Notes under the pieces: model-generated | Database searches by the model: none | The model's input: the letters and a program-made list of their open reading frames with translations, nothing else | Told to the model about the DNA's origin: nothing | Translations under genes and position numbers: made by a program | DNA from: Symbiodinium natans | Taxonomy: Eukaryota > Sar > Dinophyceae > Suessiales > Symbiodiniaceae | Assembly (NCBI GenBank): GCA_905221605.1 | Contig: CAJNDS010002801.1 | Location: 498,001 to 562,000 of the forward strand | Length of the DNA: 64,000 nt | Reading direction: 5' to 3' | In this document: positions 16,829 to 26,448 of the stretch, one piece after another | Layout: each line of letters opens with the position of its first letter | How positions within the stretch are numbered: position 1 is the stretch's first letter

Positions 16829-17644
16829 GTTGGGGGTTCCTGCAATCCCAGACGGGCGCGACGGCATCCAGGGTCGGTTCAGGACAAATGAAAGGCAACT
16901 TGTAGACTAGTGCAATGAGTTGTCCAAATGAACGTCAGAGAAACCCTTTCTTTTACACAAATTACGAACCCCCAGCTACAGCTGTTTGGGGAAGAAAATC
17001 ATGATAACTACGATTACCCTTCGTAAGCACCCATGAACCTCCAAGTAGGCCCTGAAAGACTCTGAGTCGAATTGAGAGAACATACATGCATAAAGGTGTA
17101 TGTGTTGAGGCAAATAAAACGGAAACACCTCTGTCTACAAGACATCTCTGTGTAGGTCTGTACATATGCGTGTGAAAAAGAATACCGTTGAGTATCCTTA
17201 GCCCCTGGTTTAAGTGGGTCAGCGCAGATGGAGTTTTTAACCACACGCTCTTTATCAAGCCCTATGGGTTAATACAAGCGAAATGACTGAATGACAGGCC
17301 CTTCAATTAGGTAGATTCTTGAACCGGCCGCCTCGAAAGAAAAGTCTCATTCCAGTCCTGCAAATGGCACCAGTGATTTAATCTTACTAGACTTAGACTT
17401 GCCAAATAGTTTGATTATACAGGGCCCCGCCATTTTGAATTGTACCTACTAGTGTACAAAATTCAAGCACCATTGGCAATGTTCAGAATCGTCAGAAACT
17501 GTGCCCCAATTTCCCTCGTGGATTGACACAAAAAATGACTGTTTCATCTCCGCCGTTATGCAGTGAAGCTGTATACAGCTACAATACCCCCCTAAACCCT
17601 AAACCCTCAAGCCTAAACCCTGTACAGTAGTCATCGGACGCAAG
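16829..17644 (+). other. Intron-like DNA without a supported gene
   Basis: The sequence is moderately AT-rich, with no domain-bearing frame and a short CCCTAAA patch at 17591-17625. Frames of 76-98 codons on the minus strand (16962-17258) have no recognisable motif. Confidence 0.4.
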
Positions 17645-17712
17645 GTCGACCTTTCGCACCTGGCGCGCTGAGTTCTGCGGGGCCCGGCCGCGGGGCTTGG
17701 AAATGGAAGCAA
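17645..17712 (+). CDS. Candidate SFI1-like repeat exon 7
   Basis: It follows CGCAAG and encodes STFRTWRAEFCGARPRG. It has the F-x2-W-R core, is flanked by telomere-like DNA on both sides, and ends near GCAAG. Confidence 0.4.
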
Positions 17713-18028
17713 GAAAAAAGTGTTTCGGGTTTGAAGGGCTTGCAGGGTTTAGGCAAACGGTTTAGGGTTTAGGGTTTTGGTGTTGTTAGGGCTTGTAGGG
17801 CTTCCGGGGACAGAGGCTGTGCGAGAGCAGCTGACAGCATTTAGGGGGAGGGAGGTTATAGGGCTTCGAGCCCATATGACCAGAAGAAGACTACGAGCTG
17901 GCTTTTGGGCCCTAGTCGTTATAAGTATTTTCGCTCCGGTCGTTAGGTCCCTGAACTAATTATAGCAGCAAGGGTGCCCTCCCCTCAGTCCCGCCCCCAC
18001 CCTTCCCCCCCACCCCCCAACCCTGCAG
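17713..18028 (+). other. Intron-like DNA ending in a pyrimidine tract
   Basis: A TTTAGGG patch lies near 17759-17775. The stretch ends with a long C-rich pyrimidine run and GCAG at 18028, which looks like the acceptor of the next exon. Confidence 0.4.
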
Positions 18029-18099
18029 CTCGTGCTCGTGCGGCGCCCAGGCGCCGCAGATTGGCGCTGTGCTATGCGGGGTGGTGCCGCCGCCACCAG
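18029..18099 (+). CDS. Candidate SFI1-like repeat exon 8
   Basis: A C-rich tract ending CCCTGCAG precedes it and a GTCAAG donor follows. It encodes RARAAPRRRRLALCYAGW and then CRRHQ, an L-x3-Y-x2-W helix. The exon is 71 bases, similar to its neighbours. Confidence 0.45.
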
Positions 18100-18359
18100 G
18101 TCAAGGGTTTTAGGGTTTAGCAGGGTGTAGCAGGGTTTAGGAGGGCTTAGGAGGGTTCAGGGGCAGGCGATGCCATCCCTTTCGCAGTAAAATAGTGTCC
18201 TTAAGGGGGGGGGTTCATGGGGGCTACTGTAGGTACCAAGGGATTTCGGAAAGACTTGCCATGTTGGCTGCTTCGCGCTTCTGCAGCTTATGTCGCAGAA
18301 GCAGCTCGTCGCTTCGGTCGCCAAGCCTGTCACGCACAAATCAATTGCTTAGTGCCCCG

Positions 18360-18450
18360 AACCCCAGACACTGAACCCTGAACCCTGAACCCTGAACCCT
18401 AAACCCTAAACCCTGAACCCTGAACCCTAAACCCTAAACCCTAAACCCTG
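18360..18450. repeat. Telomere-like array, CCCTAAA and CCCTGAA types
   Basis: Tandem 7-mers alternate in blocks between CCCTGAA and CCCTAAA. Confidence 0.9.
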
Positions 18451-18458
18451 AATGCAAG

Positions 18459-18526
18459 GGCTCTTCCAGGCCTTCCGGCTGGCTGGTGAGCTGGAGACGC
18501 GTACCAAGCGCGGGACCTTGTTTGAG
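18459..18526 (+). CDS. Candidate SFI1-like repeat exon 9 (weak)
   Basis: It follows ATGCAAG directly after a telomere-like array. It encodes LFQAFRLAGELETRTKRG, with Phe in place of Trp. A GTGAGC at 18486 could be an earlier donor. A similar segment, KAFWALEWLRSQD, follows at 18614-18655 but has no clear splice sites. Confidence 0.25.
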
Positions 18527-18709
18527 ACCTTTTGGGGTTGGGGTTTAGGGTTTGGGGTATTAGGGTTTAGGGTTTAGGGTTTAGGGTTTAGCATAAGGCG
18601 TTGCTCGGACAAAGCCTTTTGGGCCTTGGAGTGGCTCAGAAGCCAAGACTCCCCTGTGCCCCCCAAAGAGCCCCTGCTTAAAGTCCTCAGGTGCCCAAAG
18701 CTTTGCAAC

Positions 18710-18822
18710 ACCCTAAACCCTAAACCCTAAACCCTAAACCCTAAACCCTAAACCCTAAACCCTAAACCCTAAACCCTATAAGCCCTAAACCCTAAACCCT
18801 AAACCCTAAACCCCTGCAAGAA
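18710..18822. repeat. CCCTAAA array (about 16 units)
   Basis: Tandem CCCTAAA runs nearly without error, broken once near 18776-18787. Being internal, it is interstitial rather than a chromosome end. Confidence 0.95.
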
Positions 18823-19014
18823 ATTGCAGACTTCGGATCTAGAAGCCCAAGCCCCGTGAGGGTAATTTCTGGGACTCGATGTGAGGACGAGGCGCACACA
18901 CCTCGCCTGGCGGGGGTGGCTGTGCCTGCTGCGCTGGGAGCCCTGTGAGCTGTGAGAAGACCAGAGCAAAATTGACCACAGCTGGGTTTAGGGCTTTGGG
19001 TGCTGGTGTACGTA

Positions 19015-19134
19015 GAACGTTCTATATACATATATATGTATATATATATATATGTATATATATGTTTATATATATATATATATCGATACATATATGTATG
19101 TATGTATATATACACATACACATAGTCAGTAAGT
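19015..19134. repeat. TA/TATG microsatellite next to the LTR element
   Basis: TATA and GTAT repeats run up to CAGTAAGT, the last bases before the left LTR. The other side of the element is also a TATG microsatellite. Confidence 0.9.
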
Positions 19135-19443
19135 TGTGAAGTCGACCAGCACTGGACTTGCACTAAGCCAATGCAATCACAGCCCGGTCACGCTGTTTTA
19201 CGACTTCGTGAGTCCAAGCACTTGTGCAGCTACGCCTGAGTGCGTCCGGTCGGACCGCACAGCAACCTAGGAGCTACTGTACGACTCTACCGTGCTCAAA
19301 GGCACAAGCTCGGTACTTGAGCCAAAAAATTGGCATTGTTACGAATTGCAAAACTCTACATGCAAAGGAAAACTACAAGGTGGTCTGCCGAGTCCTAATG
19401 CATCACAGAGCAGAAGATGCATATGCACTCATGTCAGCTCACA
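19135..19443 (-). repeat. 3' LTR (left copy)
   Basis: It starts TGTGAAGTCGACC and ends GTCAGCTCACA on the + strand. Compared by eye with 46829-47137, I find no difference over all 309 bases. Confidence 0.95.
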
Positions 19444-19460
19444 TTCGCCCCTCAGCCGAG
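19444..19460 (-). promoter_or_regulatory. Candidate polypurine tract
   Basis: Read on the minus strand, GAGGGGCGAA lies directly before the 3' LTR. That is the position and composition expected for the primer of plus-strand DNA synthesis. Confidence 0.45.
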
Positions 19461-20037
19461 GCTCCGGTGAGTGACTTCCACAAGGAGGGCGGGCGTCCGT
19501 CGCGGCTTTGGGCGCAAGCCCGCAAACGAAGACACGCGAAACGAGACGACCCAAACGAGCGACCCTCCAAAACCAGCCTAAACCAGGCGGACCGGTCTTT
19601 TGCATGACCTGAGTCGAGGCTCCAGTACACAGAGCCCACTGAGTGCCTTGAGGACTGCTACGGCAGACACTGAAATCTATGGTACAGATGGTACACTGTA
19701 CACGGCCGGTCCTAAGCTACGGCTACGGCTACTCACCTATCCGGAACTACCCTACGGGCTACCAGACTCAGCGAGAGCCGCGCACATGGCTTGTGCCGCA
19801 GGCAATGCAGCTCACACGCGCTTCGGCGAGCGCATTGCCGCGACCAGGACACGGTCCGCAGCAGCCGCAACGGGCTGAGAAGAAAAGTGCGGGGTAGGCA
19901 AAATGGGCAGGGCAAACCCTGCCGCGGCTCTTCGCCCGCTAGCAAAATACAATCAAAAGAGGCACGACAGCGTGCCGCGCTGTGACGCCTAAGAAATCGC
20001 GTGGAAACGATTCCACGCTGCGCCGACTGGCCGCAGC
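19461..20037 (-). other. Element 3' non-coding region
   Basis: It lies between the Tpt1/PLD ORF stop and the 3' LTR. It holds one copy (19839-19859) of the CCAGGACACGG-type motif that recurs in the element. No gene is seen. Confidence 0.5.
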
Positions 20038-23000
20038 CTACTCGATACCCTGTGGAGCAGTGATGGGGGCACGAGTGGCGATGCCAGCAACGTTGGAGCT
20101 ACTGGCTCGCTCCAACTGAGGGCGCCTTGCGACCGCCTCATCGAGGGAGAATGCCTCAGCCGACACCCTCTGGAAATCCTCGATGTAGGACTGCGCGACC
20201 GGGTGCGTCTTGGCGACCTCAAGCCTAAGCCCTGCCTCCGCATTGGCTTTGCTGCTTGTGGTAAAATTGAGGCTCCCAATCAGCACCACCGCGCCATCAG
20301 GCCGCAGTAGGCAAAGGGCCTTGGCATGGTGAAGCCCTTGGATACCGGTACCTACTTTAGCCCCGCGGCCGTCGCGAGCATAGGCGTCGCGCACGGATGT
20401 GCCGCAACCCACCTTCACCTCGGCGCCTGCAGCCGCCAAGCGTTTCAACGCTTGCCACTGCAGTTTGGTGCGGTGGCATTGTCCCATGTCGGCGACAATC
20501 CGAACGCCTGCGCCCTTGCTAAGCGACGCTTCGATTGCCTCGATGCAGGATGGGCAATCTAAGCTGTACGCCCGGATGTAGATCACATCCTCTGCTGCTC
20601 CAGACCCAAGCAGCGTTTGGGCGGCCTGAACGTATGGCCCGCCCGCAAGGAATTCCGCTTCTTTGACTGGAGAACTCCTAGCGGGGACTGGGCCCTTGTT
20701 CCTCCGGCTGGGTGTGCGCGCCACAGTGGCAGTGGCGGCACGTTGCACGAAGCCGGACTGTGCGTGGGCTGCGCTCGCTCCATCTGCTGGGGCCGCGGCC
20801 AGGTCACGACCCGCGAGCCCCTGAAAGCAGGAGAGCCCGCGGCTCTTGGCCGCAAGTTGGGAGAAACATCCTTCACTGTTCCCCAAACCCAACACAACCT
20901 TACCCTTAGCTAGGGCTTCGGAGGCGGTACTCCGAATGGAGTCTGTGAGCGCAGGACCCGCGCCTCGCTGGGCCGCGTGCAAAAACCCTAGGGATCGAGC
21001 GGTGTCCATTGCGGCATCGCAATGCCCGCAACGTCCCTCTGCTAGGTAAGCACGACAGCCACAGGCAGCTGTCTCCTCCTTGAGGTGCACCCAAACTTTA
21101 TGGGTCACCCCTTTCTTAGTGCTCGCGACCTCAAACGTCGCTTCAGAGCCAAGGAGTTGAGACAGCCGCGCCTCAGGGGCCGCGGTGTTGCCATGTCGCA
21201 GATGCGCAATGCGATTGGCAACGGCACGACTCACGTACCACAGAACAGCGCTGCGCAAGATCACTACTACCAGAGTGATGGCTGTTCCGGCGACCCACAC
21301 TGTCCGCCTGGCCCCATGACCGATTTCCTCGACCACGTCGGCCGAAATTGTTGCAACCGCGTGCATGGAGTCCTCGACAACATGCACAGCCCCGCGGTGC
21401 AACTGCAAGGCAATCGGCGCCGACGCTGCAGCCGCCAGGCCCCACCAGCCGTTGATGTTCCCGTTGAGGGCGTGCATCAACCGATTGAGGAGCCCGCGAC
21501 CCAGGAAAAAGGGGGTCCGCGGCGGAAGCGGAACACTTGGCGGCGGCCGGGCCGACCCGCACGGGAAGGCTGGGACCCAGCTTGTGCTTGGGCGGGGTTG
21601 GAGCGCGGCAACTATGCCCGCGGCGTAAGCGCCCCAGGCGTACCTGCCCCTCCCCTTGGGCTTGCCCTTGGCATCGGACTTGCCTCTGCCCTTCGGCTTG
21701 CCCTGGCCCTTGCCACGGGCATCTGCCCAAGCACTCCAAGGGTCGCGGCCCTTGCCGTACGTCGCTTCTTCGCGACGTCGCTTACCGCCCCTCTTCTTGT
21801 GTTTGTTTCTAAGAAGAGGTTGGATGGTTTCTTGGTCCATCGCAAGATTGGCCAGAAGGATCTCGTGCTCCAGCTCGTCCTGGCTGCTTTCGGAGCCAGA
21901 GTCCCTCTCTTCGCCACGCCGCGGATCAGGGATCCCGCGAGAGACGACCTCTGCCAAACGGAGAGGGGTGCTGCAGCGAAAGCACAGCTGCCTGAATGAA
22001 AGATTCCATTCATAGCAGTTAGGGCACTGCCACCCTGCAATGCGGAGCGCTTCGCTGATGTGATCATCGCGCTCCGCCTTCTCCGCCTGGCGCCGCTCTC
22101 GCTTCTTGGCGCGCTCGGCCGCCTGCGCCTCCTCGGCCGCCTGGAGGGCTTCAGCGAGTTCCTCATCGCTGAGAAGCCTCGCGGCATCCGCCCGCGCTTG
22201 TTGGTCTTCAAGCGCTTCGGCAGAAAACCTCCGCCTCCATTGCTCGGGCGCGGTTTGAGGGTCTACCTCCCACCACCCGATGTCGATCCCGTTGATCCAT
22301 CGGCCGTCGCACGGGGCGCCCGCTTTCGGGCCGCCCGCGTGCGTGGTGAGGCACTGGTCCTCGGTAACCGGGTTGATGGCTTCGCAGAAGAAGCACCGCC
22401 AGCTGCCGTAGGGGTAAAAGCGGCCTTCGACGTAGGCTCGGTTGGCTGGGAGGGCGACATCGTCCGCCTCATCCGCGGTGCCTGCCTCCATCTCAACCGA
22501 GACCTCCTCGTCCTTGACAACCTCAGCTTCCTCCTCCTGTTCCTCCTTGACCAGGGGCTCTTCTTGCTCCCGGCCAACGTTGAGGTGGGACTCAGTGCGA
22601 ACCTCGGCGCGCATCAAAATGACGTCAAGGCTATCCGCGGCTGGGTCGCCCGCGAAGAAGGAATCGATCTCCTGGGCATGGAGATCGTCAAGAGGCGTCA
22701 CCAGGTCTGGCGAGTAATCCCGCTTGGAACGACGACGCTCTGCAAGGCGTTGCTGAACGTCGCTCGTCGGCGGCCCGAGGGCCCGCCCGCGCGGAGCGGC
22801 CTCCCGCGGAGGTCCATGCTCGGCCTCCTCCGTGGGCTCGCTCTTGGGCGTGGACCCTCCACCGCTACTCTCTGGAGCGGGATCCAGCTCGGGGTCATCG
22901 CGAAGCCACCCCGGTGGATGACTACCACCATAAATGTGGTGCGATCCGTCCTCAAGCTGGATTCGGTCCCCTCTCTTCAGGAGCGGGACCTTCGAGTGAT

Positions 23001-24789
23001 CGTACCCGTTGGCTTTGTGGTACCGAATCACTCGGAGCATGGGCACCTCCCCATACCCACCGTCCTTTCCTCGGCGGAACAACCGTCCCCGCCAGTCTTG
23101 ACGAAAAGGGTCAAGAGGTGCGGAGGGGCTGATCCCCAGGTTGGGCGGAAGAGAGGCGCCATGGCAGGCCGCCTGATGCAAGTGGTATTGCACCAGCGAC
23201 TCAAAGGCCAGCCCGCATCCAGGAGCTGAGCATCCATAGTGGCCGTCAGCATTGGGGCGAGGCACCTCTGGGGCCGGGGCGGACCGGACGGTCCCGCCTC
23301 TTGAAGGCCTGGCGGAACTGCTCGATCCCGCACCCCCGGGGGCATCCTGACCATCGTCAGACACCTCTTCCCCGTCGGCGCCTTCCCCGGCCGCCCGATT
23401 CTCTCCCCCACGGCGCAGAGTTTTGAGGGACTCCTCACGCTTGGTGATCTTTTCTAACTTCACCATCGCGGTTCCCGCCACCTCCAGTATTTTCGACTGG
23501 AGTTTCTGCGCTCTCAGAAGAGCTTCGGACCGCGCGAGGTACTCCTTCGCGGTGCTGACCACCGATTGGCCAAGTTCGAGGACTCCTTCCTCTATGCTCC
23601 CGGCCTGGGCCCCACCAGCGGGCTCTTCGTCCTCCTTCACCTTGACCGCGGCTTGGGGCGCCCGCATGTCGGGAAGATCCGAGCTGGAACTATCTTCCTC
23701 GACACCTTCAGCTTCTTGGGCTGCCTCTTCCTCGAGCGAGTCTTCGGCCTCGAGGGCATTGGGGCCAGGGATGTTGCGCCTAGGAGACTCCTTGGGCTTC
23801 GCTGGAAAGCTCGAAGTCTCAGGAGCCCCTGAAGCACGCCCTTTGGCCTTAGGCGCGGCCTTAGGAGGGGTAACAGGTTGGGCGGCCCCCGCGGCCATGA
23901 CACGGCCCGCAGGGGCCAGCACAACCGTCGAGGAGCTCGCCGCGCCACTGCTGGCCGCAGCAGCTTGGGACGCTTGGACCGTGCCCAGTTTCGGTCCTCG
24001 CCCCAACGGCGGGTGGGGGCCCGCACTGGTGTCGCCTAAACTCCTTAGGTCGACATGCTGGATCAACCGATCCACTTCTAACTCAGCTATTAAGATGGAG
24101 TAAACAGCTGAGCCTTTGGGGAGTGCCCAGATGCGGGAGATGCCGGTGGCTCTAATCTGGCCAGTGAGAGCCACCCCATCTGCTCCCGCATAGATAGGCA
24201 CTCCGGCGTCCCGCAGGACCGCCAACCGGACCTCGACTATGCAAGTCGATCCGCGGCGGAACCCGCGTCTCCCGTCCTCCCACTGCGTGGGGCAGTGCCC
24301 TAGGACGTAGTGCACCCCGAGGCGGCCTCCCGGCCCGCCGCCGGGGATCAAGCCATTCTCGATCAGGCTCGGCACGACATGCAAGTCCGTGCCGTGCCAC
24401 ATGGCCGGGCCATACCGATATATAAGATCGTTGATGGCGGTCTCACTTAGGCCCTCCATCATGAATCCCATAGGATGGCCGCAATCGGCCGAGTGGCCTT
24501 GGAAGGCACGCAAGTAGCCAGCGTACGAGGTATCCAACCTCGGTTTCCGCTGGTTGGCGTCGTGCGCGACCGCCTGGTTGTACTGGTTGATGGTGATGCC
24601 GAGTTGTTCGATCAACTCATCAACCGGGTAGAGGCCGCCCGGAGCGAACCGGCCTCTACAACCAGCTTCGCCGTGCCGCATGCATCGGACTAGCATACGC
24701 TGCACGTCGTCGATCGTGGGCGGGCCCTTTCGGCCCTTAGGGCCTGGACTCTTGCTCTTGCCCCTGCCCTTCGACCCTCCTCCACCCAT
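20038..24789 (-). CDS. Retroelement polyprotein: Tpt1/KptA domain, zinc fingers, SWIM motif, PLD-type nuclease
   Basis: The frame is open from 25251, but I place the start at the Met at 24789 (MGGGGSKGRGK), because the preceding 154 codons are Cys/Arg/Pro-rich leader. Residues 21-240 from this Met form a Tpt1/KptA domain: VRCMRHG, YPVDELIEQL, YLRAFQGHS, MWHGTD, ENGLIPGG, GVHYVLG, RGSTCIVEV, GADGVALT. It is more diverged than the LINE copy, but the LRH-like, QGHS and HGT motifs remain. Then follow acidic linkers, a C2H2 finger (CSAPGC...HLHQAACH), two RanBP2-like fingers (WRCFFCEAIN, WQCPNCYEWN), Gly/Lys-rich sequence, a hydrophobic stretch, a SWIM-type motif (CGCRAYLAEGRCGHC) and a C-terminal phospholipase D/Nuc-like domain with HHAKALCLL...GSLNFTTSSKANAE. 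PLD nucleases of this size cut nucleic acid. Roles in the element's life cycle are unknown. Confidence 0.75.
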   Translation of the reverse strand: MGGGGSKGRGKSKSPGPKGRKGPPTIDDVQRMLVRCMRHGEAGCRGRFAPGGLYPVDELIEQLGITINQYNQAVAHDANQRKPRLDTSYAGYLRAFQGHSADCGHPMGFMMEGLSETAINDLIYRYGPAMWHGTDLHVVPSLIENGLIPGGGPGGRLGVHYVLGHCPTQWEDGRRGFRRGSTCIVEVRLAVLRDAGVPIYAGADGVALTGQIRATGISRIWALPKGSAVYSILIAELEVDRLIQHVDLRSLGDTSAGPHPPLGRGPKLGTVQASQAAAASSGAASSSTVVLAPAGRVMAAGAAQPVTPPKAAPKAKGRASGAPETSSFPAKPKESPRRNIPGPNALEAEDSLEEEAAQEAEGVEEDSSSSDLPDMRAPQAAVKVKEDEEPAGGAQAGSIEEGVLELGQSVVSTAKEYLARSEALLRAQKLQSKILEVAGTAMVKLEKITKREESLKTLRRGGENRAAGEGADGEEVSDDGQDAPGGAGSSSSARPSRGGTVRSAPAPEVPRPNADGHYGCSAPGCGLAFESLVQYHLHQAACHGASLPPNLGISPSAPLDPFRQDWRGRLFRRGKDGGYGEVPMLRVIRYHKANGYDHSKVPLLKRGDRIQLEDGSHHIYGGSHPPGWLRDDPELDPAPESSGGGSTPKSEPTEEAEHGPPREAAPRGRALGPPTSDVQQRLAERRRSKRDYSPDLVTPLDDLHAQEIDSFFAGDPAADSLDVILMRAEVRTESHLNVGREQEEPLVKEEQEEEAEVVKDEEVSVEMEAGTADEADDVALPANRAYVEGRFYPYGSWRCFFCEAINPVTEDQCLTTHAGGPKAGAPCDGRWINGIDIGWWEVDPQTAPEQWRRRFSAEALEDQQARADAARLLSDEELAEALQAAEEAQAAERAKKRERRQAEKAERDDHISEALRIAGWQCPNCYEWNLSFRQLCFRCSTPLRLAEVVSRGIPDPRRGEERDSGSESSQDELEHEILLANLAMDQETIQPLLRNKHKKRGGKRRREEATYGKGRDPWSAWADARGKGQGKPKGRGKSDAKGKPKGRGRYAWGAYAAGIVAALQPRPSTSWVPAFPCGSARPPPSVPLPPRTPFFLGRGLLNRLMHALNGNINGWWGLAAAASAPIALQLHRGAVHVVEDSMHAVATISADVVEEIGHGARRTVWVAGTAITLVVVILRSAVLWYVSRAVANRIAHLRHGNTAAPEARLSQLLGSEATFEVASTKKGVTHKVWVHLKEETAACGCRAYLAEGRCGHCDAAMDTARSLGFLHAAQRGAGPALTDSIRSTASEALAKGKVVLGLGNSEGCFSQLAAKSRGLSCFQGLAGRDLAAAPADGASAAHAQSGFVQRAATATVARTPSRRNKGPVPARSSPVKEAEFLAGGPYVQAAQTLLGSGAAEDVIYIRAYSLDCPSCIEAIEASLSKGAGVRIVADMGQCHRTKLQWQALKRLAAAGAEVKVGCGTSVRDAYARDGRGAKVGTGIQGLHHAKALCLLRPDGAVVLIGSLNFTTSSKANAEAGLRLEVAKTHPVAQSYIEDFQRVSAEAFSLDEAVARRPQLERASSSNVAGIATRAPITAPQGIE

Positions 24790-24855
24790 CGCGGCACTGA
24801 GGCCCGCGGCTTTGCTGGACCTCCGATGGGCGAGGAAAACCTGACGCGCCCTTGA

Positions 24856-25014
24856 GCGGCCAGGACACGGCCCGCTGCAAGGGGCCGGTGTGCAGTAGTG
24901 GTAGGCAGCCGCTCCCGCGCGGCCAGGGCACGGCCCGCAGCGGGGCCTTGTGGTTGACCACGAAGGTCCGGGCGACCGATCGGTCGCTCCCGCGCAGTCT
25001 GGTCGCGACCCGCA
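24856..25014 (-). repeat. Three spaced copies of a GGCCAGGACACGG-type motif
   Basis: Near-copies of a 20-base motif (GCGGCCAGGACACGGCCCGC) start at 24856, 24919 and, more diverged, 24993, about 63-75 bases apart, in the leader of the Tpt1/PLD ORF. Single copies also lie at 19839, 20795, 45657 and 46732, so the motif occurs in both leaders and in coding sequence. Confidence 0.75.
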
Positions 25015-25112
25015 GCGGGGCGCAGTGCACAGGCACGAACGCGGAGAGGGACTACCTACCCTAGGTTCTACAACACACTTGAACCGCTGCGGCGGGGGTT
25101 TGGGGAGTTTCC

Positions 25113-26372
25113 TTAAGGTCTGGGCTCTAAGGCTTCTAAGGCTTCTGCTTCGACCTTGGACCGAACGAACGACGAGAAATCCTTCTGCCCGCAGACCGGC
25201 GACCTGGGAAACGGCCCGCCCCAAAAACACCCGCCCTGAACACAGAAACACCCGAACAGCCCCAACATCCTGAGCATCAGAACGCGCGTGGGGTGATTCT
25301 GGTCTGAGCGCGCCGCGTCATGGTTCGCGCGCTTGGTGTTGTGCGCACCGCGAACGCCTAAGGCTTCAAGAGCAGACGACGCGCTCTGCGGAGCTGCGAC
25401 TGCCCCTTTGGCGCACGCTTCGCGCACCGCCCCCTCGGCTTGGGCGTCAGTGAAAAACTGCCCATCAATGACCCTACCCGTCCTAACAGTAAGATCATCC
25501 ACGTAGGCTATCCACTCCTTAGTATACTTAAGGCGCCTACCTCTGCCGGGGGCATAGGCCCTATCAACCACAAAGTTGAAATCATCTGGGCCGTTAATCG
25601 GGCCAAAGGTGAGGCCGACAGGGAGATATTTCCCTGATCTTGCCACAATGGCCAACACCTCGCGAGCACGCTTGGTGTTCCTAATTTGATTAAACCCACT
25701 AACCGCATCCACGAAGGTATACCAAACCGAACCTACTGCGGCGGCGAGCACATCGCTACCCCGCCGACAATAGTACGTGGAGCGCTTAATTCGGGCATTC
25801 ACACGGCGGTAGTCAACCACCAAGCGTCGCTTCCTATGCCGCTTGTAGCTGGGCATTTCCTTGGTCGGAAACGGCGCAGATCCCCAAGCCGAGCTGCCGC
25901 GGATCAACTGACCCCGCTTGCATTCTTCTTCAAGCTTGTCGTCGACCCATTGCGCGGACTCGCCCCTCAGACTGTGAGGCTGGGACGAGACCGGCGGCCC
26001 GGTGGGGATGCAGTCATGGGCGAACTTCCTGACCGTGGTCCTGGTGGTGTCCTCCACCCAGAACCCAGCGGCCTTTCGCCGTATGACCTCCCTGACGGCT
26101 GCGATGTCAGCATCGGTCAGCCCTGGTCTGGTTGGTCCAGGCTCGATCTTCAAACCCGACCATACGAGGTCTCTATAGGCCTCGGTGCGCCTAGGATCCT
26201 CCGCGACCTTCTCGCCCGCAAGAGCATAGACCTCAAGGTCAGCCCGGACGGAATCCCAGTCCTTGGCGTCCGCCTTGGTTCGCCAAAACGCTTCCTTCTC
26301 AGCGGCGTACTTATCCACCTCCTTATCCAGCTCCGCACGCTCTGCTGGCGTGAGGTCCTCGCCCGAGCGCAC
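25113..26372 (-). CDS. Reverse transcriptase palm domain, displaced downstream of integrase
   Basis: The frame continues upstream to about 26452, overlapping the end of the previous ORF by a few bases. An N-terminal charged helix region is followed by Ty3-like RT blocks: SSAWGSAPFPTKE, RRLVVDYRRVNARIKRS (with VDYRRVN), WYTFVDAVSGFNQI (motif A, catalytic Asp), LPVGLTFGPINGPDDFNFVV (motif B region) and WIAYVDDLTVRTG (motif C, YVDD). The RT match stops soon after, at about HPTRV near 25285; the last codons to 25113 run into leader-like sequence. The thumb, connection and RNase H that should follow are encoded some 16 kb away, upstream in element order. Confidence 0.85.
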   Translation of the reverse strand: MRSGEDLTPAERAELDKEVDKYAAEKEAFWRTKADAKDWDSVRADLEVYALAGEKVAEDPRRTEAYRDLVWSGLKIEPGPTRPGLTDADIAAVREVIRRKAAGFWVEDTTRTTVRKFAHDCIPTGPPVSSQPHSLRGESAQWVDDKLEEECKRGQLIRGSSAWGSAPFPTKEMPSYKRHRKRRLVVDYRRVNARIKRSTYYCRRGSDVLAAAVGSVWYTFVDAVSGFNQIRNTKRAREVLAIVARSGKYLPVGLTFGPINGPDDFNFVVDRAYAPGRGRRLKYTKEWIAYVDDLTVRTGRVIDGQFFTDAQAEGAVREACAKGAVAAPQSASSALEALGVRGAHNTKRANHDAARSDQNHPTRVLMLRMLGLFGCFCVQGGCFWGGPFPRSPVCGQKDFSSFVRSKVEAEALEALEPRP

Positions 26373-26448
26373 GTCCGGGAGGGGAATGACTGGAGAGGGC
26401 TGTGGCGCAGCCGCGGCGCTATCCGCACCCGCAGTGGCTGGAAAGCTT

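Noticed and set aside
18710-18822. True chromosome end
   Set aside because: The array is internal, short, and one of many in both orientations, with genes and elements on both sides.
22060-23229. 389-codon + strand ORF
   Set aside because: It is the antisense shadow of the acidic linker and RanBP2 fingers of the Tpt1/PLD polyprotein.
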